Assembly (NCBI GenBank): GCA_002709225.1
Contig: PAQH01000090.1
Span: forward strand, 1-40,605
From: Planctomycetaceae bacterium
Lineage (GTDB): Bacteria; Planctomycetota; Planctomycetia; Pirellulales; Pirellulaceae
DNA: 40,605 nt
Reading direction: 5' to 3'
Shown here: positions 1 to 8,325 of the stretch, in pieces
Layout: each line of letters starts with the position of its first letter
Numbering within the stretch: position 1 is the stretch's first letter
The notes under the pieces: model-generated
Told to the model about the DNA's origin: nothing
The model's database searches: none
The model's input: only the letters and a program-made list of their open reading frames with translations
Made by a program: the position numbers and the translations under genes

Positions 1-108
1 CATGGAGCTGCCGGCGTTGGCTACCCCTGACATGGAGCTGCCGGCGTTGGCTACCCCTGACATGGAGCTGCCGGCGTTGGCTACCCCTGGCATGGAGCTA
101 CCGACGCC
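1..108. repeat. 30-bp tandem repeat, three full copies plus a degenerate fourth
   Basis: Copies lie at 1-30, 31-60 and 61-90. The first two are identical and the third differs only in its last base. A diverged fourth copy starts at 91 and fades after about 18 bases. The unit is a multiple of three, so it encodes a 10-residue repeat (MELPALATPD on the plus strand). The array starts exactly at the window edge, so its true length is unknown. The minus strand is also open across it in one frame (unit SGVANAGSSM), so the coding strand is not settled by the repeat alone. Confidence 0.95.
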
Positions 109-256
109 ATCGTTGACCGCGGACCTGCCCGATCTAAGTGGATTGGCCATGGCTGGCGTTTTTGCTAACAGCTTTGCTTCGCTTACCGGCCAAACGCTGC
201 TACGCGAGATGCCTTGTCCGGTCTTGTTTTGCCAAGCCGCCGGCGGTGAGGCATGA
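2..256 (+). CDS. C-terminal part of a protein with 10-residue Pro/Leu/Ala repeats (partial)
   Basis: This is the end of a reading frame that enters from the left of the window and stops with TGA at 254-256. The visible 84 residues begin with three MELPALATP[DG] repeats. A diverged stretch follows that keeps the Leu-Pro pattern (ELPTPSLTADLPDLSGL), then a roughly 40-residue tail with a TLLREMPCPVLF segment. No family is recognised. The tail faintly recalls the end of universal stress proteins, but that is too weak to call. The gene would be convergent with hcp, with about 110 bp between the stop codons. The first ATG is inside a repeat and is almost certainly not the real start. An opposing minus-strand frame is also open from about 460 to the edge, with an ATG at 150. 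I prefer the plus strand because the non-repeat tail looks more like ordinary protein. Confidence 0.4.
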   Translation: MELPALATPDMELPALATPDMELPALATPGMELPTPSLTADLPDLSGLAMAGVFANSFASLTGQTLLREMPCPVLFCQAAGGEA

Positions 257-365
257 CAGGGAGAACTCGAGCCTATCGTTCCTTTTGCACCGCAAGTGAC
301 CGATCTACGAATTCGCCGCTGGAATGTTCCCGCGTGCTGTATTCGGGCTGGGCCCGCTAATGGGA

Positions 366-911
366 TCAGCCGTTGGGTTTGGGTGCGTTGAATGGGCCTT
401 CTGCACTGTGGTCCTGTTTCTTCCGATCCTGAGAGAAAGAGCCCTCGGCACTGGGTTCCTCTTCACCGTCTTCCTTACGATATTTGAAAGTCATTTTGAG
501 CTGTTCCCAGTTCAGCGTGTAAGCGCGGGAAGAGTGTGAATTGGCGAACCCATCAATGCTCGTTTCTTGGATAATGACCTCCGTCATATCGATGATCTTA
601 TCTACGGACGGCGCCGCGTCGCTGGTGCCGGATTTACCATCGTCTGACAAGACGACAATACGAACACCTTTGATATGGTCACCGTGTGCTGCTTTTTTCA
701 TCAGCATAAAGTCTGATCGGTCTTCGGGTTTGCTGATGCTGACATCGGACCAGGCGGAGAATCCATCATTCCCAGAGTGGATGGAGCGGTCAGAACTCAG
801 GGAGCTACCGACACTAAACGAATAGCTATCAAGATAGATACCGCCTTCATAATTCTTGATGTCGCAGTCACCCTTGATTTGTTCTGCCAGCATTATGATG
901 TTACTAGGCAT
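366..911 (-). CDS. hcp: Hcp-family T6SS inner tube protein (TssD)
   Basis: Hcp forms the stacked hexameric rings of the T6SS inner tube that the sheath propels into target cells. The 181-residue product has the family layout: an N-terminal strand with an IKGD motif at about residues 13-16, a VGSS segment near 34-37, a central D..ML.KKAA.G helix near 68-76, and a C-terminal NWEQLKMTFKYRK strand. Typical Hcp ends at about this strand. Here about 30 extra residues follow, acidic then basic, containing two similar hexads (SAEGSF and SAEGPF). A good Shine-Dalgarno (AGGAG, complement of 921-925) sits 9 nt before the ATG. It is the last gene of the leftward T6SS operon, 129 bp after tssG. That gap and the strong RBS fit the high Hcp output such systems need. 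The tail could cap, fold into or load cargo on the tube; its role is unknown. Confidence 0.92.
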   Translation of the reverse strand: MPSNIIMLAEQIKGDCDIKNYEGGIYLDSYSFSVGSSLSSDRSIHSGNDGFSAWSDVSISKPEDRSDFMLMKKAAHGDHIKGVRIVVLSDDGKSGTSDAAPSVDKIIDMTEVIIQETSIDGFANSHSSRAYTLNWEQLKMTFKYRKEDGEEEPSAEGSFSQDRKKQDHSAEGPFNAPKPNG

Positions 912-1040
912 CTAGGTATTCTCCTATGGATTCACTAAATGATCGGAAGGAATGGAAGTTTGGGTAAAGTTGGCGTGGTTGAGCTGGGAATTATAGGTCG
1001 AGAGGGAGGTTTTGTAAATAAAGCGGGATTGGGTATTTTG

Positions 1041-2096
1041 CTAGTTTAGGGGGATAATGGGCGGGGGGGCCTGTTCTTGATTTTCCGGCTCGGCATTTAG
1101 CCAGGTACTCCAACCCAAGCGGCCCCAGGTGTCGTTTCCGTCCAGCTGCCAGGGAGCCGTCTCTGTTTGCGAAATTTCCGGTTGCAGCAAGAATTCCAAC
1201 TCGGTACCCGCATAGAGCCTAGTTAATTCGGCGAGTCGCAGGTTCCCTGGCTGGCCGGGCATCAATTCCTGAAACTGACGCCGTGTCAGAGGTCCGAGGA
1301 CGACACGGCAGCAACTACGCAGGTCCCACACACTTGTGCCAAGGGTGAAGTCGACTCCCAAACGAGCAAACCGGCTCCTTTCAGGTCGAACGCTGAGGCG
1401 AGACTGGTCGGTGCTTGATAATTGCAGCCACTGTCCCTGGAACTGGCGGACTGTTACAGACGCCGTAAAGTACTCTTCGATCAACGCCTCCAGTCCGGTG
1501 GCAGGACGGTTTCCATGTAGGAAGAGACCGGCTCGAAAGATCAGGTTTTCGAGTTCCAAGTTGCGCCATTTGTGTGGCGTGTGAGCGAGCCCCAGAAGCT
1601 GTTGAAGGCAGTGTGAGAATAAGTCTCTCTCGTTGTTTGCATCGAGCGCCTGGGTTTCAAAGCCATAGGCGATCTGGTATTTCCCGAGTGTGACGAACAG
1701 GAGTTCCTGAATGCGTTGATGGAAGAGGTCGAGTAGGGACTTTAGAGCATTGTCGTTATTGCGACTGCGAGCCACGACTTCCTGTGTGAAATAGTCGGGC
1801 AATACTCCTGCGGCACCGATCAATGCTAGTGGGTTACTGGTAACCTCGAAACTTTGTTGACTTTGATTCCACTCAACTGAAGAAATCGCGTGGCCAGTAA
1901 AGCAGAGAGATTTATCGGACTTGAATTCGATTGCGTGGTTTCGGTTCACACCTCGAGACGACGTGGAAGTGTCGTTGTTGGGTGATAAAGCGGTTGTCAA
2001 TTTCAACAAGCGCACAGCTTGAAAGAAATCAAACTGCTCGGAGCCATTCAATACGCGATTGATTAGAGCACTTGCGCGCCGTTCCTCGGTGGCCAC
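1041..2096 (-). CDS. tssG: T6SS baseplate subunit TssG
   Basis: TssG is part of the baseplate wedge with TssE, TssF and TssK. The 351-residue product has the characteristic N-terminal FDFFQAVRLL motif (about residues 22-31), the internal ALIGAAGVLPDYFTQEV segment that matches the conserved GLxGPxGxLPxHYTE region, and the later LDLFHQRIQELLF segment. Length is normal for the family. The start is GTG and lies 34 bp inside the end of tssF, so the two are probably translationally coupled. The C-terminal 30 residues are Pro/Glu-rich and look unstructured. Together with tssE and tssF it forms the usual tssE-tssF-tssG block. Confidence 0.92.
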   Translation of the reverse strand: MATEERRASALINRVLNGSEQFDFFQAVRLLKLTTALSPNNDTSTSSRGVNRNHAIEFKSDKSLCFTGHAISSVEWNQSQQSFEVTSNPLALIGAAGVLPDYFTQEVVARSRNNDNALKSLLDLFHQRIQELLFVTLGKYQIAYGFETQALDANNERDLFSHCLQQLLGLAHTPHKWRNLELENLIFRAGLFLHGNRPATGLEALIEEYFTASVTVRQFQGQWLQLSSTDQSRLSVRPERSRFARLGVDFTLGTSVWDLRSCCRVVLGPLTRRQFQELMPGQPGNLRLAELTRLYAGTELEFLLQPEISQTETAPWQLDGNDTWGRLGWSTWLNAEPENQEQAPPPIIPLN

Positions 2097-3931
2097 CGCT
2101 TGAGTTCCTTGCGTTGTGGAGTCGTTAATACCAGGCTAGAAAAAGAATTAACCGACGCGTACAAGCCCAAGAAGTGTTCCCATACGCTGGCAAACAAATA
2201 CAAGCCTACCCCGATAAAGGCGGGCTCATCGAGTTCCAGAGTGGTTTCAATGCCTTGGGCAAAGCCAATCGGAGAGCCCAGTCCGCCATCGGTCCGTCGC
2301 ACCCGCGCATGCGAAACCGTACGAGCGACGACACGTTTTGTTGTCAGAGAGAGGATGCCCTGAAGAGGAAAGGCGTCCGTAGGTCCACGATAGACATCAT
2401 AGACCTGGAGGAGTTCTCGCATCACCTGAGCGCCGTCGACTCCATCGGAGATGGAAAGGTGATTTAACGCCAACATTGAGGCGAGACGCCAGGCGACCTG
2501 ATGATCTTCGAATGGTCGTCGCGTACTGGAAAATGGTATCAAGCAGGAGCCCTGTTGGACCGGGCCGCCTTCGGCAAGTTGCAAGAAGGGCTCGCCACCC
2601 CCAAACGGCAGGTCTGCCACCCAATCTCGATTACAGCATGTCGTTTCGACCGCGACTACGGCGTCGTCAGAGGCCAGTGGATTCAATTCGAGGTCCACCA
2701 CCGACATCTGCAACTCGGATCCTGAAAGGATCGTGTTGTCGTCGTGTTGTGCGGTTGTTCGCGTCGCATGCCAGAACCAGCGTTGAGGTTGCGTGCCGTC
2801 TGAACCGTGGCTGAGTGAGTAAAGTGGTTCGACGTCGTGTTGTTGCCCCTGGTCATCGATGACCGTAACACGGTCGATCGAGTAGACTTCATGGGATTCG
2901 ATGAGGCGGCCATCGGGGATGACCGGGTGTTGTGCGTGCTCGTGTGTGACGCGAATTGGTTCGGCGCTCACCGGGAACAGATTGGTGACGGGAGTGCAGC
3001 CAAGCTGGAACGTGTCGGCTGAAATGAAACGCTCCAGGCTTTCTACGCGTTGGTCAAAATAGAAGTAGAGATGAAATACATTGTGCTTCCATGACCCAAG
3101 TGGAGATTCCAGTCCAGCGCAGTCGAAAAACAGGAATTTGTCGGGAAAGGCAAAGTATTCCGTCAGGAGGCGATATGCCGGTGAAATGCGACGAGAGTGC
3201 GGCAGGATCTCTTCGTGTTCCGCGAATCCGACAGGGCGGACGCAGTCTGGTTCGAGGAGATGGAGTGGTTGGTCTTCGCCAGCCGCAGTGAGTGCCGTCC
3301 CGGTCAGGCGGGTAAACAGCATTTCGTACAATGCGTGAACATGTTGACGCTGTCCGTTCAAGTAAAACCGTAGCGAGGATAAATTTTCCATGTCGGCCGC
3401 AGTCAGTGCTGGGTCCCGGCAGGCGAACTTCATGCGAAGTAGCGAGCGGCACTGGTCTTGTGACAGCGTTGCGGGGATTCGAAATGGAGGCGGGATCAGC
3501 TGTGCTTCAGTCAGGGTGATCGGCCATAGACTTACCGGGTAACCGGTGCGAAAGGAGCAGGGAGTGCCACGGATAGCCGCGCTTTCGAGCGCGGAATGCC
3601 GCGGAATGACATATCCGGATGATAGCGGGTCGTCTGCTTTGTCCAGATCGAACCGTACGATCGTGGCCGGTGGCAGCGGAGCGAGCAATTGGGGATGCAG
3701 GATGTCCAACAGTGAACGCGCAATGGCAGAATGATCGTCATCCAGACGCTTTTGCAGCCGCGCGGTCAAGAAAGCGAAGGCTTCGATTAAACGTTCGACG
3801 TGTGGATCGTCGCTGCCGGAGCTCCCCATTCGCAATTGGCCGGCAACTCGTGGATAAGACCGTGCGAATCCATCTCCCAGTTGGCGTAGGTAAGCCAGTT
3901 CATCGTTATAGTATCTCAGGAGGTCGTCCAT
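2063..3931 (-). CDS. tssF: T6SS baseplate subunit TssF
   Basis: TssF pairs with TssG to build the baseplate wedges around the VgrG hub. The product (622 aa from the ATG) starts with the conserved LLRYYNDELAYLRQLGDGFARSYP signature, followed by DPHVERLIEAFAFLTARL, both highly typical of TssF. The C-terminal region keeps the LTTKRVVARTV and FIGVGLYLFASVWEHFLGLYASVNSF segments. The ATG at 3931 overlaps the tssE stop in a TGATG arrangement, which suggests coupled translation. A GTG one codon upstream is also possible. Length is normal for the family, and no missing region is evident. Confidence 0.94.
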   Translation of the reverse strand: MDDLLRYYNDELAYLRQLGDGFARSYPRVAGQLRMGSSGSDDPHVERLIEAFAFLTARLQKRLDDDHSAIARSLLDILHPQLLAPLPPATIVRFDLDKADDPLSSGYVIPRHSALESAAIRGTPCSFRTGYPVSLWPITLTEAQLIPPPFRIPATLSQDQCRSLLRMKFACRDPALTAADMENLSSLRFYLNGQRQHVHALYEMLFTRLTGTALTAAGEDQPLHLLEPDCVRPVGFAEHEEILPHSRRISPAYRLLTEYFAFPDKFLFFDCAGLESPLGSWKHNVFHLYFYFDQRVESLERFISADTFQLGCTPVTNLFPVSAEPIRVTHEHAQHPVIPDGRLIESHEVYSIDRVTVIDDQGQQHDVEPLYSLSHGSDGTQPQRWFWHATRTTAQHDDNTILSGSELQMSVVDLELNPLASDDAVVAVETTCCNRDWVADLPFGGGEPFLQLAEGGPVQQGSCLIPFSSTRRPFEDHQVAWRLASMLALNHLSISDGVDGAQVMRELLQVYDVYRGPTDAFPLQGILSLTTKRVVARTVSHARVRRTDGGLGSPIGFAQGIETTLELDEPAFIGVGLYLFASVWEHFLGLYASVNSFSSLVLTTPQRKELKRWPPRNGAQVL

Positions 3932-4374
3932 CACTCGAGATCCTGCTCCTTGACTTGTCGTTGACGATCTGCCGTGATTGCCAGGATCTGCGTGTGCGCT
4001 CGTGGGTTCGTGGTTGTTTCAGCTTGTACCAGGAAGCACTGAGTGCCAGCAGGGCTGTCCGCGTCTGTGTCTGAGAATACTTCCACGTGGTGGAGCCGGG
4101 GTTCGTGACGTCTGATTGTTTCGGCGATCGCGGTTGCCATCGATTCAATGTCGCGTTCGTTGACCGTGGGCAATCCGTAGGTCAGTAGCGATGTGCGTAG
4201 TTCGTGGCAATTGTCGGGCAGAGGGTTCGAATATTGAATTGTGTTGAGCAGAGATAGTAATTCAGCGGTGAGGCCTCGCGGAAACTTTGTCGGCAAGTCA
4301 TTGGGCACCGTTGGGCGATCAGCACGGTTGCGGCTCTTTTCAGAATGCGAGAGTTTTTCCAGGAGGGTGGTCAT
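3931..4374 (-). CDS. tssE: T6SS baseplate protein TssE (gp25-like)
   Basis: TssE is the gp25/GPW-like baseplate component that helps start sheath polymerisation. The frame extends upstream to a TTG at 4491, but I choose the ATG at 4374. It gives 147 residues beginning TTLLEKLSHSEKSR, which matches where the family usually starts. Recognisable parts are the LLSLLNTIQ segment, the central SLLTYGLPTVNERD region equivalent to the SVLNYGLPD motif, and the helix that includes IAETIRRHEPRL, where R-x-x-EPRL is the gp25 signature. The C-terminal strand ILAITAD follows. The stop overlaps the tssF start. It is separated by 206 bp from the upstream second tssC gene, which is long for this operon. Confidence 0.88.
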   Translation of the reverse strand: MTTLLEKLSHSEKSRNRADRPTVPNDLPTKFPRGLTAELLSLLNTIQYSNPLPDNCHELRTSLLTYGLPTVNERDIESMATAIAETIRRHEPRLHHVEVFSDTDADSPAGTQCFLVQAETTTNPRAHTQILAITADRQRQVKEQDLE

Positions 4375-4580
4375 GGTGTGGTGAACCTGGGACTCAGAGA
4401 TGGCAGGTGACGGGGCAATGTTGTTGTCGGCGGGGGTGTCAGAGGAATAACAGCCAGGGCGTGCTTTCTGCGGTTGTCGTGTTTGCGTCAATTACCGGTT
4501 TGTGAGTCACAAGGCAGGTGGGGCCGTTAGGGCACGACACGGTCCCTTATCTAGTGTAATTGCTGTTGCTGGATCGATAT

Positions 4581-6068
4581 TCAACTCGTTGGGGACGAAA
4601 TCCCGCGCCCGGGCGATCGCAATTGGAAGTGCATTGCCAAATGCTGCTTCACCCCGTGCGGTTGTAGTTGGACGCGACAGAGGTGCGTTCCTGGTTTGGT
4701 TTCCGAGGCAATGATGTCAACAGCAGCGTTCTTGAGCGGTTGTTCTTGCCGTTCGAGCGTTGATGGAGCCGGGTTGGCGCAGACGTACTTCGCGATCCAT
4801 GCGTAGAGCTGTTCTTGGATTTCCTCGTTTGAGATGGCGTTTCCTGTCAAGTTGCGGGCGATACGTTTGATGTGATGCGCGAACCTAGAGACAGCCAGGA
4901 TATGGTGCAGCTGAAGCTCCATCGAATCTGAATGCGTCAGGTCGGGAAAGCGGTGACGCGCCATTGCTCGTATGTTGGGAGCCGAGGCAATCAGTATCTC
5001 GGGTGTGTACTTGCAGTGTCGCAGGCAAATAAAACCGGACTCGGCCAGTGTTTGGGCGGTCGAGTCAGGGACTGCCCATTCGATGGGTGGGAGAGGCCAG
5101 TCCAAGTCGGAGTGATGCGTGAGAAGGGGCAGTTTGGGGAGCACGCCACGACGTTCATCGCCCAGAGCAGGTCCCAGGAAGTCATCAAACCACCCGGTTT
5201 CTCCGTATGACCTGGCGATCACGGTCGCGACCGCAAAGCTTGCATTGCACCATAGATAGTCAGAATGGCTGGAACACCGCTCAGTGAACAGAAAATCGGA
5301 TCCTGGCGTCATTGTTCTGGTGTATGGTGCGCGAACCATAAAGCGAGGCAGGGCCAGGCCAAAGAAACGAGCGTCGGGACTAGCACACCAGGATTGCCAG
5401 TCAAGATACTCGTTTTGCGCGAATGTCCGCTGCAAATCAATGCCACGTTCCAGGCTCGGTAAGTCGTCGGCGCCAAATATCTCAGGAGTCGCACCGAGGA
5501 TTAAGGGGGTAAAAGCGGCTGCCGCGGTCCCCGATAGTTGTCGGATTAGCGATAGTGTGTCGGCGGATTGTTTCGGAAGATGTGACACTTCAAAATCGCC
5601 AACCAGTAGTCCGAGAGGTTGTCCACCCGGGCTGCCAAACTCGGTTTCGTAGACGTGCTTGAAAATGCGTGTATGGTCAAACACGATCGTACTTTGCGCG
5701 TCACTTGCCAGTTCTTCCCAGGAGACGTCAAGTACTACAACTTTTACCTGCGAGTATGATTTAACGTTTTCAACGAGGTAGGAGAGCCCTCGCCAGCTTG
5801 ACTCGAGTTTCTGTAATGTTGCCGCGTGCAGGATTTGTTTCAGCTGCAATTCGAGTAGTTCATCTATTCCCGCGAGTGTTTCTTGAATCCAGCCCGTTAA
5901 CTCTTGTGTGGTGGAATTTGGTAGGTCCCCTGCATCGGCACCAAACCATTGGGTAAGGACTTCAATCCATGATTTTTCCTCGTCGACATATTTCATGTCT
6001 TCGAGGTCACTCAGGAGATGTGAGATCAGGTGGTTGATGCGTGTTGACGCGGTGCCGGGTGCGACCAT
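4581..6068 (-). CDS. Second TssC-like sheath protein (TssC paralogue)
   Basis: This 495-residue protein is clearly homologous to TssC, the large subunit of the contractile sheath. It keeps the FGSPGGQPLGLLVGDF region (about residues 147-162), the LALPRFMVRAPY segment, and the C-terminal SRFAHHIKRIARN helix followed by IAKYVCANPAP. It differs from the neighbouring tssC product in many positions, lacks the equivalent of that protein's YTWMNAAW stretch except for YLWCNASF, and ends in a divergent basic tail (LRSPGRGISSPTS). Two TssC genes side by side are also known from rhizobial imp loci (ImpC/ImpD type). The start has no clear Shine-Dalgarno. A 17-codon open frame and a strong hairpin lie just upstream. 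It may form a specialised sheath ring at the baseplate or cap, which is inference. Confidence 0.9.
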   Translation of the reverse strand: MVAPGTASTRINHLISHLLSDLEDMKYVDEEKSWIEVLTQWFGADAGDLPNSTTQELTGWIQETLAGIDELLELQLKQILHAATLQKLESSWRGLSYLVENVKSYSQVKVVVLDVSWEELASDAQSTIVFDHTRIFKHVYETEFGSPGGQPLGLLVGDFEVSHLPKQSADTLSLIRQLSGTAAAAFTPLILGATPEIFGADDLPSLERGIDLQRTFAQNEYLDWQSWCASPDARFFGLALPRFMVRAPYTRTMTPGSDFLFTERCSSHSDYLWCNASFAVATVIARSYGETGWFDDFLGPALGDERRGVLPKLPLLTHHSDLDWPLPPIEWAVPDSTAQTLAESGFICLRHCKYTPEILIASAPNIRAMARHRFPDLTHSDSMELQLHHILAVSRFAHHIKRIARNLTGNAISNEEIQEQLYAWIAKYVCANPAPSTLERQEQPLKNAAVDIIASETKPGTHLCRVQLQPHGVKQHLAMHFQLRSPGRGISSPTS

Positions 6069-6072
6069 CGAT

Positions 6073-6126
6073 TTAGTTGGAGAGGCTCAGGCTCGGGGGG
6101 AGTTTCGACAGGGCCATTGATGCCAT
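6073..6126 (-). other. Possible 17-codon leader frame before the second tssC
   Basis: Between the hairpin at 6133-6168 and the ATG at 6068 there is a short frame that starts at ATG 6126 and stops at TAA 6073-6075. It encodes MASMALSKLPPSLSLSN. The stop is 4 nt before the tssC-paralogue start, so a ribosome ending here could reinitiate. There is no convincing ribosome binding site in front of it, so it may be chance. Confidence 0.2.
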
Positions 6127-6132
6127 AAGAAT

Positions 6133-6168
6133 AGCCGTTCACGGTAGATAACCCCTCCGTGAACGGCT
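6133..6168 (-). promoter_or_regulatory. Perfect 12-bp inverted repeat between the two tssC genes
   Basis: AGCCGTTCACGG at 6133-6144 pairs exactly with CCGTGAACGGCT at 6157-6168 across a 12-nt loop. It lies 44 bp after the tssC stop in the 143-bp gap before the second tssC. On the transcribed (minus) strand only a weak U-rich stretch follows (ATTCTTATG), so it is more likely an attenuator, a processing site or a 3'-end stabiliser of the tssB-tssC message than a complete terminator. It could lower expression of the downstream genes relative to the main sheath genes. Confidence 0.75.
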
Positions 6169-6211
6169 GTTTATAGTTGGTAACGAGTTGGACGTTGTTG
6201 GCCAGACGGCT

Positions 6212-7660
6212 TTATGGAATGGCCGCGACTAGACGGATGGACGTGGAGAGCTCCTCCAGTTGTAACCAGGGTCGGACCCAGGCGATTGCCTGATAGCTTC
6301 CAGGCCGACCGGGAACTTCTTCGACTGAAATGGCGGCCTCAGCTAATGGGTAAGTCGCTTTGGTGAGCGCGTCGGGAGCTGGGTCTGCTGATACGTAGGC
6401 TCCGATCCAGTTATTCAATGCCGTCGACACATCGCCGACGTCCATGTAGCTTCCGATCAGATCGCGGGCGATGACCTTCAAGTAATGAGCAAATCGAGAG
6501 CTTGCCATGATACAAGGCAGTCTTGCCGAGATTGCCGCGTTTGCCGTGGCATCATGCGAATCGCAGATCTTGGGCAATTGTGTTGTTTGTCCGCCGAAAA
6601 ACACGGCATAGTCCGTGTTCTTGTAGTGCGATAGCGGCATGAATCCGAGGCCACTGATCTCCGCTTCGCGGCGGTCGGTGATCGCGATTTCGGTGGGACA
6701 TTTCAAGTCGATATCGCCGTCGTCGGTCAGGAACACATGAGCTGGCAGCCCCTCGACTTTTCCACCCCCCTGCATGCCGCGAGTGAGCGTGCTAAATCCG
6801 GTTAGTGCAAATGCCTCGGTGTGGCGTTGCGCGAGGACCCAGGCTGCGTTCATCCAGGTGTAGGAGTCGTGGTCGACAGGCAAGGCTTTCTTGTTGTCTG
6901 TGTCCAGTTCCACCTCTTCGAAGTGAAAGTCGTCAACAGGCTTCGTATTGTCACCGTATGGCAGTCGGCAGAGAACACGTGGGAGGCAAAGGGTTACGTA
7001 CCTGGAATCCTCTGACTCGCGGAAGGACCGCCACTGTGCGTATTCGACGGATTCAAAAATCTTGGCCAGGTCGCGTGGGTTGGAAAGTTCTGACCAGTCT
7101 TCCATTCCAAACATGTTCGGTGCGGCGGACGAAATAAAGGGGGCGAACGCTGCAGCCGACAAACCGGATATTTTTTCCAATAGCCCAATGTCTTCCGGGT
7201 GGTTGCGGAAGTAGTAATCCCCAACCAGCATTCCGTACGGTGAACCGCCGGGAGAACCATACTCTTCTTCATAGACCTTTTTGAACAATTTGCTTTGATC
7301 AAACTCAATGGCAGTTGACAAGTCTTTGTTGAGCTCATCCTTGGAAATGTCGAGTGCGCGAATGACCAACCGCGAGCTGACCTCGGAGTTGGAGAGCAAA
7401 TAAAACAGGCCTTTCCAGGATGCTTCCAGTTCCTGGAAGGCAGGCTCGTGTAGGATCTCCGCGAGTTGACGGGAAATCTCCTCGTCGATTTTGTCCATCG
7501 CCTCTTCGAGGGCTTTGGTTGCGCTACTTTCGAACGTGACGACACCGGCGAGCGCTTGGTCGACCAGGTTCTTGAGCAACACATTGGAGTATTCAAGATC
7601 CGTTTGAGGAATCACTGCTAATGCTTGTTCCAGTAATGTGGTTTCACCGGCCGTTGCCAT
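6212..7660 (-). CDS. tssC: T6SS contractile sheath large subunit TssC
   Basis: TssC assembles with TssB into the contractile sheath around the Hcp tube. The 482-residue product carries all the family landmarks: the EEISRQLAEILHEPAFQELE helix, the LEASWKGLFYLL segment, EYGSPGGSPYGMLVGDYYF, the VLCRLPYG stretch, the NAAWVLA helix, and the C-terminal MASSRFAHYLKVIARD followed by AYVSADPAPD and a final strand pair. Length is normal. The ATG has a strong AGGAG ribosome binding site (complement of 7670-7674) at 9-nt spacing. tssB lies 83 bp upstream, so the pair is co-transcribed. A second, more divergent TssC follows after a hairpin-containing gap. This copy is closer to the canonical sequence and is probably the main sheath subunit. 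Confidence 0.95.
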   Translation of the reverse strand: MATAGETTLLEQALAVIPQTDLEYSNVLLKNLVDQALAGVVTFESSATKALEEAMDKIDEEISRQLAEILHEPAFQELEASWKGLFYLLSNSEVSSRLVIRALDISKDELNKDLSTAIEFDQSKLFKKVYEEEYGSPGGSPYGMLVGDYYFRNHPEDIGLLEKISGLSAAAFAPFISSAAPNMFGMEDWSELSNPRDLAKIFESVEYAQWRSFRESEDSRYVTLCLPRVLCRLPYGDNTKPVDDFHFEEVELDTDNKKALPVDHDSYTWMNAAWVLAQRHTEAFALTGFSTLTRGMQGGGKVEGLPAHVFLTDDGDIDLKCPTEIAITDRREAEISGLGFMPLSHYKNTDYAVFFGGQTTQLPKICDSHDATANAAISARLPCIMASSRFAHYLKVIARDLIGSYMDVGDVSTALNNWIGAYVSADPAPDALTKATYPLAEAAISVEEVPGRPGSYQAIAWVRPWLQLEELSTSIRLVAAIP

Positions 7661-7743
7661 TCTGTTTATCTCCTGGGACTATATCTATTGGGTTTGTTAT
7701 TGACTCTTCTGGTGATTGTTAAGGCGGAATAGAAGGCAGATGG

Positions 7744-8325
7744 CTATTCCTCACCACCCTCTTCAGCTGGTGTCTCACCACTCTCTTCAGTCGATTCTGC
7801 TTCAGCTGTTGAGGGGGCATCCGCGGCAACGCCGGCCGATTCTAAATCACTGTTAAGTCGCTGGATGTCGTCGGGGTTTTGGAGCGTTTCGCTGAGTAAC
7901 GCTTCGAGCTCTTCCGAGCGATCCAGCCGGGTCAATAGATCTCGCAGACGATTGCGAGCGTCGAGAAGTTTCTTCAGTGGAGCGACCTGTTCAACAATTC
8001 CCGTTGGTGAAAAATCGTCAAACGATTTGAATTTCAATGAAACCGGAATCGTGGAATCGTCGTCAGCGAGGACGTTCTTTACATTGAAGCTGGCTTCCGG
8101 TGCGACTCTGGATAGGTATTCACCGAAAGTTTCGGGATCAATTGATGTGAATTTTCGATCCCCGAGACTTTTGTCGGGTGCTTTGGTACCCGAAAAATTG
8201 GCCATCACGCCAACCACAAAGGGGAGTTCTTTTTTCTCGGTGGCTCCACCCGTTTCCAAGTCAAAAGTGATATGGACGCGTGGTTTTCGGATTCTGGAGA
8301 GAATGTGTTGAGTACTTTGAACCAT
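7744..8325 (-). CDS. tssB: T6SS contractile sheath small subunit TssB
   Basis: TssB is the small sheath subunit that interlocks with TssC. The product (193 aa) has the typical N-terminal PRVHITFDLETGG strand, the ELPFVVGVMANFSG motif, the RKFTSIDPETF segment, VSLKFKSFDDFSP, and a helical region with a DLLTRLD stretch. The last 25 residues or so are Glu/Ala/Ser-rich and acidic, longer than in most TssB. I use the ATG at 8325 rather than the TTG before it, because a GGAAG Shine-Dalgarno is well placed about 7 nt upstream. A gap of about 244 bp separates it from the giant gene upstream, so a separate promoter for tssB onward is plausible. Confidence 0.94.
   Translation of the reverse strand: MVQSTQHILSRIRKPRVHITFDLETGGATEKKELPFVVGVMANFSGTKAPDKSLGDRKFTSIDPETFGEYLSRVAPEASFNVKNVLADDDSTIPVSLKFKSFDDFSPTGIVEQVAPLKKLLDARNRLRDLLTRLDRSEELEALLSETLQNPDDIQRLNSDLESAGVAADAPSTAEAESTEESGETPAEEGGEE

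Noticed and set aside
340..360. Short 5-bp hairpin (CGGGC/GCCCG) after the hcp stop as terminator
   Set aside because: The stem is too short and there is no T-tract on the minus strand.
3931..4491. TssE starting at 4491 with 39 extra residues
   Set aside because: The start would be TTG without a ribosome binding site, and the added residues do not look like the family N-terminus; ATG 4374 fits better.
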